Source: Roseburia sp. (GTDB lineage: Bacteria > Bacillota > Clostridia > Lachnospirales > Lachnospiraceae). Taken from it: DNA of 41,316 bases. Numbering within the stretch: the stretch's first letter is position 1; every line of letters begins with the position of its first letter. The notes under the pieces are model-generated. The model saw only the letters and a program-made list of their open reading frames with translations. It was not told the origin of the DNA and did not search any database. The translations under genes and the position numbers were made by a program. The stretch spans positions 1 to 41,316 of the forward strand of contig JAMPFV010000024.1 in the NCBI GenBank assembly GCA_023664265.1. Reading direction: 5' to 3'. Shown in pieces: positions 8,160 through 15,553 of the stretch.

Positions 8160-9914
8160 TTATTCGAGCGCCAAATTTCTCGCGGCCTCCAATTGCTGCT
8201 TTTCAAACATGTCCTTATAGATGCCGCCAAGCGCCATCAGCTCCCTGTGATTGCCGCACTCTCTCGCCTCGCCGTCCTCCAAGACAAGGATAACGTCCGC
8301 GTTCTGTATCGTGGAGATGCGGTGCGCAATCAGAATTGTCGTCTTCCCGCGCCTGTTTTCCTTGAGATTCCGCAATATCTGCTCCTCGGTATCCGTGTCC
8401 ACCGCCGAGAGCGCGTCATCCAGAATCAGAATCGGCGCGTCCTTCTTCAACGCCCGCGCAATCGAGCTGCGCTGCTTCTGTCCGCCGGACAGGGTGACGC
8501 CCCGCTCACCGACAATCGTGTCATATCCGTCGGGGAAATCGACGATATTGTCATGGATGCAGGCTGTCTTCGTCGCCCGAATGATTTCATCCATCTCCTC
8601 ATTGTCCGTGCCGAAGGCGATATTGGCCTTGAGGGTGTCCGAGAACAGGAAATTGTCCTGCGGCACATACGCGATGTTCTCCCGCAGCGTCTTCAGCGGG
8701 ATGCTGTTGATGTCCCGCCCGTCGATAAAAATCATTCCCGCCTTGGTGTTGTACAGATGCAATAGCAGATTCACCAGCGTTGACTTGCCGTTTCCGGTGC
8801 GCCCGATGACCGCGAGCGTGGTGCCCGCCTTAATATCAAGGCTGATGTCCTTGAGCGTCGGTTCGCTGTGCCCGCGGTGGATAAAGGTCAGGTGATTCAA
8901 TCGGATATCGCCCCTGATTTGCGCCACGTCCTTCACATCCGCGCAATCCGCAATCTCCGGCTGCTGCTCAAACACCTCCTGTATGCGCTTGATGCCCGCG
9001 CCGCCCTGCGAAAACATATTGATCGCCTCCCCGCAGGCCAGCATCGGCCACACGAGCATGGTGATATACTGGTTAAAGGCGACAAAGCGCCCGATGGTAA
9101 TCTCCCCCGTCAGCGCAAGGTACCCGCCGTACAGCAGCGTAATCAGACTGCTGACGCCGATAACCACATCCAGCAGCGGCATGACGATGGACTGCAGCTT
9201 CGCAATCTTGAGGTTTTTCTTCTTCGCCTCAGCGTTGGCCCTCGCAAAGGCCCTAATCTGTGACCGCTCCCGCACGAACGCCTTCACGACGCGCACACCC
9301 GAAAAGCTCTCCTGCACAAAATCCGTAAGCTCGGACACGGCCTCCTGCCGCTCCAGAAAGTATTTCTGCATGATTTTCCCAAAATACAGCTCGCCTACCG
9401 CGATAAATATCATGGGGATAATCGCGGCCAGCGTCAGCTTCACATTGACGTAGACCATCATCTGCCCAATGACCATCACCGTCATCACAATCGCGTCAAA
9501 CGCCGCGATAACCGCAGGCCCGATTGCCATGCGCACGGCGTTCAAATCGCTGGTAAAGCGCGTCATCAAATCGCCGGTCTTGTGCTCGTTGTAGTATTCC
9601 ACGTCCAGCGTCTCGAGATGGGCGAACATGTTGTCGCGGATCTCGTGCTCGATCGAGCGGGAGGCCCCAAAAATAAAATAACGCCAGAGGAAGCGGCCGA
9701 CGGCGAGCGTAAAGCCGATCGCGAGGATGATTCCGATGTTCTTCAGCACGCCGTCCTTGTCCAGCGTGCGCGCGGCAAGCCCGTCCGTAATGATGCCCGT
9801 CACCTTGGGGATGTACAGGTTGGCAAAGTCCAGAATGAACAGGGTGACAATCCCGCCCAGATACTGCCACTTATGACGTTTTATATAGTGCATGATGAAT
9901 CGAAGCTGTTCCAT
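8160..9914 (-). CDS. ABC exporter subunit with degenerate ATPase site (heterodimer partner)
   Basis: A half-transporter with an N-terminal six-helix membrane domain (MEQLRFIMHYIKRHKWQYLG onward) and a C-terminal NBD. The NBD has Walker A GRTGNGKST, signature LSGGQKQ, H-loop IAHRIST and Walker B LILDDALSAVD. In known heterodimeric exporters the subunit with Asp after Walker B provides the non-hydrolysing site, as here. The start at 9914 is preferred over an in-frame ATG at 9947, which lacks a binding site; AGGAAAGG lies 11 bases before 9914. It is the first gene of the pair and diverges from the pdaA-like gene across a large palindrome. Confidence 0.9.
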   Translation of the reverse strand: MEQLRFIMHYIKRHKWQYLGGIVTLFILDFANLYIPKVTGIITDGLAARTLDKDGVLKNIGIILAIGFTLAVGRFLWRYFIFGASRSIEHEIRDNMFAHLETLDVEYYNEHKTGDLMTRFTSDLNAVRMAIGPAVIAAFDAIVMTVMVIGQMMVYVNVKLTLAAIIPMIFIAVGELYFGKIMQKYFLERQEAVSELTDFVQESFSGVRVVKAFVRERSQIRAFARANAEAKKKNLKIAKLQSIVMPLLDVVIGVSSLITLLYGGYLALTGEITIGRFVAFNQYITMLVWPMLACGEAINMFSQGGAGIKRIQEVFEQQPEIADCADVKDVAQIRGDIRLNHLTFIHRGHSEPTLKDISLDIKAGTTLAVIGRTGNGKSTLVNLLLHLYNTKAGMIFIDGRDINSIPLKTLRENIAYVPQDNFLFSDTLKANIAFGTDNEEMDEIIRATKTACIHDNIVDFPDGYDTIVGERGVTLSGGQKQRSSIARALKKDAPILILDDALSAVDTDTEEQILRNLKENRRGKTTILIAHRISTIQNADVILVLEDGEARECGNHRELMALGGIYKDMFEKQQLEAARNLALE

Positions 9915-9974
9915 GATTTGTCGTACCTTTCCTGACTTCCGCTGCATTTATCGCGATTTCCATAAAGTAAATAT

Positions 9975-10024
9975 ACAAAAAACAGTATACATCATCCGGC
10001 TTTGAAATGTATACTGTTTTTTGT
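9975..10024. promoter_or_regulatory. Perfect 18-bp-arm palindrome between divergent genes
   Basis: Arms ACAAAAAACAGTATACAT (9975-9992) and ATGTATACTGTTTTTTGT (10007-10024) are exact inverted copies around a 14-base centre. Each arm carries TATACT-like -10 sequence. The element sits about 60 bp before the ABC start (minus) and directly before the -35 of the pdaA-like gene (plus). Because both flanking genes point away, an operator for both promoters is the better reading, although the A-run/T-run ends also resemble a bidirectional terminator. Confidence 0.6.
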
Positions 10025-10028
10025 GGAT

Positions 10029-10058
10029 TTGACAATTAAAATTCCTTCAAAATATTCT
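10029..10058 (+). promoter_or_regulatory. Probable sigma-A promoter for the polysaccharide deacetylase
   Basis: TTGACA at 10029-10034 is followed after 18 bases by TATTCT (10053-10058). The -35 is a full consensus and the -10 matches four of six bases. It would give a leader of roughly 100 bases before the ATG at 10165. The large palindrome ends 4 bases upstream of the -35, so a bound protein would be well placed to regulate it. Confidence 0.5.
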
Positions 10059-10164
10059 TCCACGCCGCTTCAATCATTGTTTCCCCATCAAAAAACATTC
10101 AGACAGGCATTTTTTCATTCACGGGAAATATTCTTTAAATAAGAACCCTTTTGAAAGCGCAGAA

Positions 10165-11025
10165 ATGAAGAAATCCATAAAAACAAAACTGAAAAGCATC
10201 TTGTCGGGCACAACGCCCTCGAAATTGAAAAAGACGGCGGCAACGGCGCTGTTTCTGGCGGCCGCCTTCCTGCTCGGCAGGGGCGCCGCGTATCTCCGAT
10301 ACAAAACCCCCGACGCCGCCCCCGTCAGCGGAAGCGTCTCCGGCGAAAACTGGGGACTGGGCTTCGGGCAGGCGGGCACCCAGCCGACCGGAAACGCCTC
10401 CGCGGAGGAGCTGAAAAAGTACGATGCCCACTATGTGGGAAGCGACGCGGAGAAGGTGATTTACCTGACCTTTGACGCGGGCTACGAGAACGGAAACACG
10501 CAGCCGATTCTGGACGCGCTGAAAAAGCACAACGCACGCGCCACCTTCTTTGTGGTGGGGCATTACCTCGAATCCGCACCGGAGCTGGTAAAGCAGATGG
10601 TCGCGGACGGGCATTTCGTAGGCAACCACACCTACCACCACTTAGACATGTCGTCGATTTCCTCAAAGGAAGCCTTTGAAAAGGAAATGCGGGACGTCGA
10701 GGACCAATTCAGGGAAATCACGGGGCAGGAGCTGGCGCGGTTCTACCGCCCGCCGCAGGGAAAATACAGCACCCGCAATCTGGAAATGGCAAAGGAGCTG
10801 GGCTATCACACCTTTTTCTGGAGTCTGGCCTATGTCGATTGGTATCAGGATAAGCAACCCAGCCACGAGGAAGCCTTCAAAAAGCTTGTCGGGCGCATCC
10901 ACCCGGGCGCGATCGTCCTCCTGCACAGCACCTCCAAGACCAACGGCGAGATTCTGGATGAGCTGCTGACACGGTGGGAGGAACTGGGCTACACCTTCCG
11001 GACATTGGAGGATTTTGTGGAGTAA
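10165..11025 (+). CDS. Polysaccharide deacetylase, PdaA-like (delta-lactam de-N-acetylase)
   Basis: A membrane-anchored NodB-domain enzyme of 286 residues. Residues 23-45 form a single hydrophobic segment serving as signal anchor, so the catalytic part is outside the cell. The NodB motifs are present: TFDAGYENG at 102-110 (D104 base and D/metal), NHTYHH with metal ligands H155 and H159, RPPQGKYS, and LLHS near the end. The GYENG variant and the W/Y-rich stretch before it are typical of PdaA, which removes acetyl from N-acetylmuramic acid on the way to muramic-delta-lactam in spore cortex. A spore role is inferred from the family only. The binding site before the ATG is weak (GAAAG). Confidence 0.88.
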   Translation: MKKSIKTKLKSILSGTTPSKLKKTAATALFLAAAFLLGRGAAYLRYKTPDAAPVSGSVSGENWGLGFGQAGTQPTGNASAEELKKYDAHYVGSDAEKVIYLTFDAGYENGNTQPILDALKKHNARATFFVVGHYLESAPELVKQMVADGHFVGNHTYHHLDMSSISSKEAFEKEMRDVEDQFREITGQELARFYRPPQGKYSTRNLEMAKELGYHTFFWSLAYVDWYQDKQPSHEEAFKKLVGRIHPGAIVLLHSTSKTNGEILDELLTRWEELGYTFRTLEDFVE

Positions 11026-11039
11026 GCGCGCTCCATATA

Positions 11040-11963
11040 TCAAGACCCGACGATGGTGCCTCCGTTCGGGTGAAGCACCTGCCCTGTCATATAGCTTGCG
11101 TCGTCGGACGCCAGAAATACATAGCAGGGCGAGACCTCACACGGCTGCCCCGCCCTGTTCATCGGGACGTGCGAGGTCTCCTGCCCGAACGTGGCCACCT
11201 CCTGCGCCGAGTAGGAGGCCGGAATGAGCGGCGTCCATATCGGCCCCGGGGCAACGCCGTTCACCCGAATGCCCTTCTCCGCCAGCGACAGGGAGAGCGA
11301 CCGCGTCAGCGCCACAATGGCGCCCTTCGTCGCGCTGTAATCAATCAAATCCTTATTTCCCTCATAGGCCGTCACCGAGGTCGTGTTGATAATGCTCCCG
11401 CCCCTTTTCATATGCGGCAGCGCACATTGTATCAGATAGAAAAAGGAAAAGACGTTGTTCCTGAACGTAAACTCCAACTGCTCGCAGGAAATATCCAGAA
11501 TACTGCGCTGGACAAACTGCACTGCATGGTTATTCACCAATATGTCCAGTTTCCCAAAGCACTCTATTGTTTTGGCGACACAGCATTTCACAAATTCCAT
11601 GTCCTTCAAATCCCCGCAGAGCAGCAGGCACTTTCCGCCCAACTCCTCGATTCTGCGCGCGGTCTCCGCCGCGTCCTTCTCCTCGTCATAGTAGACGATG
11701 GCCACCGCGGCGCCCTCCTTGACAAAATCATACGCGACAGCCCGCCCTATGCCGCTGTCCCCGCCTGTAATCAGCGCGACCTTGTTTTCCAGCCTGCGGC
11801 ACTCCCGCCCGCACTCGGAAACCGGCAGCGGCCGCATGACATACTCAAGCCCCGGCTGTCTGTCCTGATGCTGCGGCGGAAACGCCGTCCCTCCATTCTC
11901 ACAGGACGCCTGCTCCTCCCCGCAGTATCCCACCCTGCAATTACATTGTTCTTTTTGATTCAT
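11040..11963 (-). CDS. SDR-family oxidoreductase, YhdF/YdaD type
   Basis: A short-chain dehydrogenase/reductase. The NAD(P) loop is TGGDSGIG (66-73), the strand-4 motif is VNNHA, and the catalytic pair is in DYSATKGA. The stretch PPQHQDRQPGLEYVM before the Rossmann fold is the hallmark of the general-stress YhdF/YdaD subgroup. The N-terminus is unusual in having C7, C9, C14 and C21 (MNQKEQCNCRVGYCG), perhaps a metal or redox patch. I use the ATG at 11963; a GTG three codons upstream (11972) is possible, and neither has a strong binding site. The gene is convergent with the deacetylase, 14 bp apart. Substrate unknown. Confidence 0.85.
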   Translation of the reverse strand: MNQKEQCNCRVGYCGEEQASCENGGTAFPPQHQDRQPGLEYVMRPLPVSECGRECRRLENKVALITGGDSGIGRAVAYDFVKEGAAVAIVYYDEEKDAAETARRIEELGGKCLLLCGDLKDMEFVKCCVAKTIECFGKLDILVNNHAVQFVQRSILDISCEQLEFTFRNNVFSFFYLIQCALPHMKRGGSIINTTSVTAYEGNKDLIDYSATKGAIVALTRSLSLSLAEKGIRVNGVAPGPIWTPLIPASYSAQEVATFGQETSHVPMNRAGQPCEVSPCYVFLASDDASYMTGQVLHPNGGTIVGS

Positions 11964-12031
11964 GTTCAACACCGATATTCTTTTTAGTATATATTATGAC
12001 AGCGCAGAGAAGCGGTTCATGGCAGCCTCCC

Positions 12032-13192
12032 TCAATTCAACGGTCGATAAATCACAAACGTCACCGTCCCGTCCTCATTTAAGACAAACACCTCTATCAG
12101 CAAATCTGCCAGTCCGTTCTCGCTGTAGGAATACCCCGCAATCTGATATTCTCCTGCCTTCATCTCCGGCGTCACCCAAACCGCGCCGCTTCCGGAGCGG
12201 CCGCTCTCAAGCTCATACGCATACGGGACCTCTCCGTCCATCTTCGGCGTACCGACCATCCGCGTCGATTCTATCGGCGCCGCGTAAGCGTCCAGATTCT
12301 CCGATGTGAGCTGCCCCATAAAGGCCTCGACCGCCAAATCCGCCTCATCCTGCTCCGGCGGCGTATCCGGCGCGGACCATGAGGCTTCCAGCGCCTCCAG
12401 ATAGGCCGCGGCCGCGGCGGGATCCGCCTTGCTCTTGTCCACGGGAAGCTCAAACAGGGCATTGACCCCCTCATAGCCCTCGTTCCGGCTCATCACGCCC
12501 GTGCGCTCATCATAGTTGTACGCGGCCGCATCATAGAAGGTTCCCGTGCTCACGCCGACATAGATTCCCCTGTCAGCGAACATCTCAATATTGTCCATGC
12601 TCAAAATCCGATACGCAACGCCGTCCCTGACAAATTCCGTATATCCCCCGCCCATGCTCATCACACTGTATTGCCGCGGGTCCAGCCCCCGAATATAATG
12701 AGAGACGTAAAAGCACTCCTCTCCATACTCGTCCGAGGAGGTATCCGGAAGCGGCGTCCCGTCCGCACGCTCAATCGCCACAATCGTATAAATCTTGTCG
12801 TCCCGCGGGATGCCGTCCGCGTCAAATTCCAGATAGTCGCTGATGTCATTGCCTGCAACGCTTCCCATCAGCGTAACACGATAGCCGCCGCTCTCCTGCG
12901 TCTCATTTACAAGCACAGCTTCCTCTCCGAGAAACGCATCTTTCAGCCGCTCATCTTTCGTCTCCGTCGCCACCTCCTCAGGGCTCAGATACCGATGCGC
13001 CGCAAATGCCGTGACAGAGCCCACTATCAATGTACATACGGCCGCGAACACCGCCGCCGGAATTTTTTTTCTGTTTTTCATCGTTTTTCTCTCCTTTATT
13101 TTCCGAAGAACCTGACTGTTCAACTGCCCGTCGGGAAGCTCCTCCGGCGCCAGCGCCGCTCTCAATAATTCGTCCATATCCTTTTTCATCAT
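12032..13192 (-). CDS. Membrane anti-sigma factor partner of the adjacent ECF sigma factor
   Basis: The first 40 residues are charged and cytoplasmic (KKDMDELLRAALAPEELPDG). One hydrophobic segment follows at about residues 43-65 (KKIPAAVFAAVCTLIVGSVT), then a 320-residue outside domain. This layout, a start 22 bp after an ECF sigma gene, and an AGGAGTGGAG binding site make it the likely anti-sigma factor. The N-terminal part resembles DUF4179-type regulators of Firmicutes. The outside domain (for example RDDKIYTIVAIERADGTPL) is probably the sensor; I do not recognise a ligand. The ATG at 13192 is favoured; TTG 13195 and ATG 13189 are also in frame. Confidence 0.75.
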   Translation of the reverse strand: MMKKDMDELLRAALAPEELPDGQLNSQVLRKIKERKTMKNRKKIPAAVFAAVCTLIVGSVTAFAAHRYLSPEEVATETKDERLKDAFLGEEAVLVNETQESGGYRVTLMGSVAGNDISDYLEFDADGIPRDDKIYTIVAIERADGTPLPDTSSDEYGEECFYVSHYIRGLDPRQYSVMSMGGGYTEFVRDGVAYRILSMDNIEMFADRGIYVGVSTGTFYDAAAYNYDERTGVMSRNEGYEGVNALFELPVDKSKADPAAAAAYLEALEASWSAPDTPPEQDEADLAVEAFMGQLTSENLDAYAAPIESTRMVGTPKMDGEVPYAYELESGRSGSGAVWVTPEMKAGEYQIAGYSYSENGLADLLIEVFVLNEDGTVTFVIYRPLN

Positions 13193-13214
13193 CAATCTCC
13201 ACTCCTATATGGTC

Positions 13215-13784
13215 TCACGCCTCAGACTCCTGCCTTAAATGCTCCCGATTCAGATGCTCTTGTTCCAAAAGCGCCTGCCTCAAGAGCTTCTTCGCCCTAT
13301 GGAGTCTGCTCTTGACGGTTCCCTCGGGCAGCCGCAGGACTGCCGCAATCTCCGCCACGGACAGCTCCTCCATATAGCACAGCAGCACCGGAAGCCGATA
13401 TTTGTCGGGCAGCCGTCTGACCGCGCCGCGGACGCGCAGGCGCTCCTCCCGCGCAATCACTTCCTCCTCTGTCAGCCAACCGTCCGCGGGGATATCCTCC
13501 GCCAATTCCTCCACGGATACCGACGCACCCGCGATTCTCTGCCGAATGGCCAGCTTGCGCTTATAGTTCCTGTAAAGGTTCACGGAAATCCCCATCAGAC
13601 AGCTCTTCGGATTCCTTTCAATCGACAGCTTCTCCCTGATTTCATAAAGCTTCAGGAAGGTGTCCTGATACAAATCCTCGGCCTCCTGACGATTGCGTGT
13701 CACCGAGCAGCAAAACGAATACAGCTCCCTGCCATAAGCATCAATGTACTGTTCAAGTTCTTCTTGGCTCATTTTGATAATCAT
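13215..13784 (-). CDS. ECF-type RNA polymerase sigma factor
   Basis: A two-domain sigma-70 family protein. Region 2 is ELEQYIDAYGRELYSFC through EAEDLYQDTFLKLYEI, and region 4 is VLLCYMEELSVAEIAAVLRLPEGTVKSRLHRAKKLL, a clear helix-turn-helix. It has no region 1 or 3, as expected for ECF sigmas that direct RNA polymerase to stress promoters. The start is unsure: ATG 13784 and ATG 13772 share one GGAAAGG that is close to the first and far from the second. The membrane anti-sigma gene follows after 22 bp, and a long hairpin lies upstream. Regulation by release from the membrane partner is inferred from this pairing. Confidence 0.92.
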   Translation of the reverse strand: MIIKMSQEELEQYIDAYGRELYSFCCSVTRNRQEAEDLYQDTFLKLYEIREKLSIERNPKSCLMGISVNLYRNYKRKLAIRQRIAGASVSVEELAEDIPADGWLTEEEVIAREERLRVRGAVRRLPDKYRLPVLLCYMEELSVAEIAAVLRLPEGTVKSRLHRAKKLLRQALLEQEHLNREHLRQESEA

Positions 13785-13817
13785 GCCTTTCCACAAAACG
13801 TTTCGTTGAAAATAGAA

Positions 13818-13862
13818 TACCCTATATCGCGAAGGAAGCGCTCCCTTCACTGATATAGGGTA
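13818..13862 (-). terminator. Long interrupted hairpin between sdpI and the sigma gene
   Basis: TACCCTATATC (13818-13828) and GATATAGGGTA (13852-13862) are perfect inverted arms. Inside them GAAGG (13831-13835) pairs with CCTTC (13844-13848). On the minus strand the right arm is followed by TTCTATTTTC, a weak T-rich tail. It could end sdpRI transcripts or act as an attenuator in front of the sigma gene, whose start lies about 34 bp further on. Confidence 0.5.
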
Positions 13863-13904
13863 ATCAAAGCAGAAAAAGTTTCATTTTTTACTGCGCTGCT
13901 TTAC

Positions 13905-13993
13905 CGGCTCAGCTTTGCTGAGACTATGCGTATAACGAGTTTGTGACAAGCGCAGCGCGCAGACACAAATCTCGTGATTGAAAATTTTAATTT
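13905..13993. repeat. Structured intergenic segment with nested hairpins
   Basis: Within 90 bases there are CTCAGC-TTT-GCTGAG and a larger stem, ACGAGTTTGTG against CACAAATCTCGT with one bulge, enclosing GCGC-rich sequence. An AT palindrome (GATTGAAAATT/AATTTTCAATC, 13976-13999) adjoins them and overlaps the sdpI stop codon. No convincing gene lies here. The segment has the look of a dispersed intergenic repeat or a processed RNA end, but only one full copy is in this window. Confidence 0.4.
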
Positions 13994-14638
13994 TCAATCT
14001 TGTTGCCGCCTGTAATATACAAAGGAAAAAATCACAGGAAGCACCGCCGCACCCGCTATCACTGCAATCACCGTCCATATCCCGCCCACATTCCAAAAGG
14101 CGTGCAGCATGATCAGCATCCCGCAGCCCATCCAGAGATGTCCCGCAAAGCGGTGCGTTCTATTCCAGTTTTCCTCGTCATGCAGCGTCCACGGCAGTTT
14201 GACGCCGACCGTATAATTCTTATGGCATTTGGGCAGATAATTTCCCCAGATAACCAGAAGCAGCCCCACAAAAAGCTGCGCCCCCATGCCAACGTCAAAG
14301 GAAAAGCCGCCCCGCAGGGCATACGTGTAAACACTCGCGCCGCACAGCAGGGAGCACAGCGGGCAGATCCATGTAATCATCCCGAACAGCCGCCCGCTGA
14401 TATTCGCGCGCCTCGGGTCATTGGCAACCGCCAATACACACACCAGATGCGCCGCTAGGCAAAACAGCGGAATCCCAAACACCGCAAAACCCTTGCTGCT
14501 CCAACCGTTTGCCTGATTGTTCGCGCCAAAATGCGTCGCGACTGTATCCGGCAGCCGCTGCCACAGGAGAATCCCCGCCAGCATCGGCAGCAATGCCACC
14601 ATACTTGAAATAACAACCGTTGTCTTACTTACCTTCAT
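13994..14638 (-). CDS. sdpI: SdpI-family membrane protein (DUF1648)
   Basis: A 214-residue protein with about six hydrophobic segments. The DUF1648 start (LPDTVATHFGANNQANGW) is followed by the SdpI core (GNYLPKCHKNYTVGVKLPWTLHDEENWNRTHRFAGHLW), a strong family signature. In Bacillus subtilis SdpI gives immunity to the SdpC toxin and, once it binds toxin, holds the repressor SdpR at the membrane. Its ATG (14638) lies inside the end of the upstream ArsR gene with a 14-bp overlap and an AAAGGAG site, the classic sdpRI layout. No sdpABC toxin genes are seen in the window, so it may guard against neighbours' toxins. An in-frame GTG at 14644 is less likely. Confidence 0.88.
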   Translation of the reverse strand: MKVSKTTVVISSMVALLPMLAGILLWQRLPDTVATHFGANNQANGWSSKGFAVFGIPLFCLAAHLVCVLAVANDPRRANISGRLFGMITWICPLCSLLCGASVYTYALRGGFSFDVGMGAQLFVGLLLVIWGNYLPKCHKNYTVGVKLPWTLHDEENWNRTHRFAGHLWMGCGMLIMLHAFWNVGGIWTVIAVIAGAAVLPVIFSFVYYRRQQD

Positions 14639-14906
14639 CTCCACCGTCTCCTTTCAAATCCGAAAGCCAGAGCAGCACCTCCTCCAAGACGGAGGTATTC
14701 AGCTCATAATAGATATAGTTCTTTTCGCGATTCTCAAAGATAAGCCCCGCCTTCCTTAATATACTGAGGTGATAGGAAATCGTCGCGCCCGTCATCTCAA
14801 AATGACTGCCGATTTCTCCCGCCGACAAACGGCCTTTTTTTAAAAGTGTCAGGATCTCCCGTCTGGCGGGGTCTGACAACGCCTTGAAGGTCTCCGCAAA
14901 TCCCAT
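14625..14906 (-). CDS. sdpR: ArsR-family repressor, SdpR-like
   Basis: A 93-residue winged-helix protein. ALSDPARREILTLLKKGRLSAGEI is the typical ArsR N-terminal helix set. EMTGATISYHLSILRKAGLI is the recognition helix, and the wing is FENREKNYIYYEL. Metal-binding Cys pairs are absent, as in SdpR. I choose ATG 14906 (MGFAETFKALSDPARREIL) because AGGAG stands 8 bases upstream; the ATG at 14912 is too near. It overlaps sdpI by 14 bp. Three TTTAGAT-type sites bracket the promoter, consistent with self-repression. Confidence 0.9.
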   Translation of the reverse strand: MGFAETFKALSDPARREILTLLKKGRLSAGEIGSHFEMTGATISYHLSILRKAGLIFENREKNYIYYELNTSVLEEVLLWLSDLKGDGGDEGK

Positions 14907-14964
14907 GTACATCGCTCCTGTCTCGTGTGTGGATAATCTGTTCGTATCTCTCGTCAATGCCGGC

Positions 14965-15052
14965 ATTTAGATATTCATTTAGATATCCATCTAAATACAT
15001 GTTAAGGCATTCACGCTTGGTTGTCAATAGCTATTTAGATTTTTTTCTAAAT
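14965..15052 (-). promoter_or_regulatory. sdpRI promoter flanked by inverted-repeat operators
   Basis: On the minus strand TTGACA (15027-15022), a 17-base spacer and TAACAT (15004-14999) form the promoter. Upstream of it is ATTTAGA-N6-TCTAAAT (15033-15052). Downstream is ATTTAGAT-N4-ATCTAAAT (14977-14996), plus a single ATTTAGAT at 14965-14972. The shared half-site on both sides of the promoter is strong sequence evidence for SdpR-type operators. Confidence 0.8.
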
Positions 15053-15059
15053 TATTTTT

Positions 15060-15325
15060 TCACGCGGAATGCCCTTCTTCCGCCGAGAGGGACGCCGCAA
15101 GGCAGCCCTGCGCGCAGTAATACAGCCCCCGGTTCACGCACTGCACCCACGCGGCCGTCTCAATCCCGAACAGCCGGAGGAGCAGCACGATGTCCGACAG
15201 CAGAAACAGCACGCCGCCGGAAACAGCACGGGAAACACCGGCGTCATCCACAACAGCACCTTGGCCAGCCGTTTACACACCTTCAAATCGTTTTGCTCAA
15301 AAAAATTCGTTTGTCCTTCCACCAT
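15060..15325 (-). pseudogene. Chimeric remnant: multi-membrane sensor N-terminus joined to YhhN-like C-terminus
   Basis: From the ATG at 15325, behind a GGTGGAGAG site, the frame reads MVEGQTNFFEQNDLKVCKRL then AKVLLWMTPVFPVLF, a start typical of membrane sensor proteins. It then becomes nonsense. In the next frame the sequence continues VLFLLSDIVLLLRLFGIETA and YYCAQGCLAASL to the stop at 15060, which resembles the end of YhhN-family (lysoplasmalogenase-like) proteins. The join holds two copies of GTGCTGTTTC a few bases apart, so a deletion through short homology is likely. Not expected to give a working protein. Confidence 0.55.
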
Positions 15326-15465
15326 GGTTCTCTCCACCCCTTCTGTAGTATCTCATATATAAATATACAAAAAACGCCCGCTTTTTGAAGCGTTTTGGGA
15401 TAGATTGCGTTTTTTCAGGTACGATTTGCCGTTTTAGGGAAGCGCTGACCGACATGGACGGCATT

Positions 15466-15500
15466 AAAAAACGGCGGCGTTTCCGCTACCGTTTCTTTTT
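15466..15500 (-). terminator. Rho-independent terminator of carB
   Basis: Read on the minus strand, AAACGG-TA-GCG, a GAAA loop, then CGC-CG-CCGTTT is followed directly by TTT and AAT. It lies about 55 bp after the carB stop. The stem has a two-base internal loop. The T-run runs into the last stem bases. Confidence 0.7.
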
Positions 15501-15553
15501 TTCGTTGAAAATATCACTATTGACCGCGCGGCGCACATGGACAGTTCCAAACG

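Noticed and set aside
13881..14096. Open frame of 71 codons through the hairpin region after sdpI
   Set aside because: Overlaps sdpI and consists of translated inverted repeats; no start signal.
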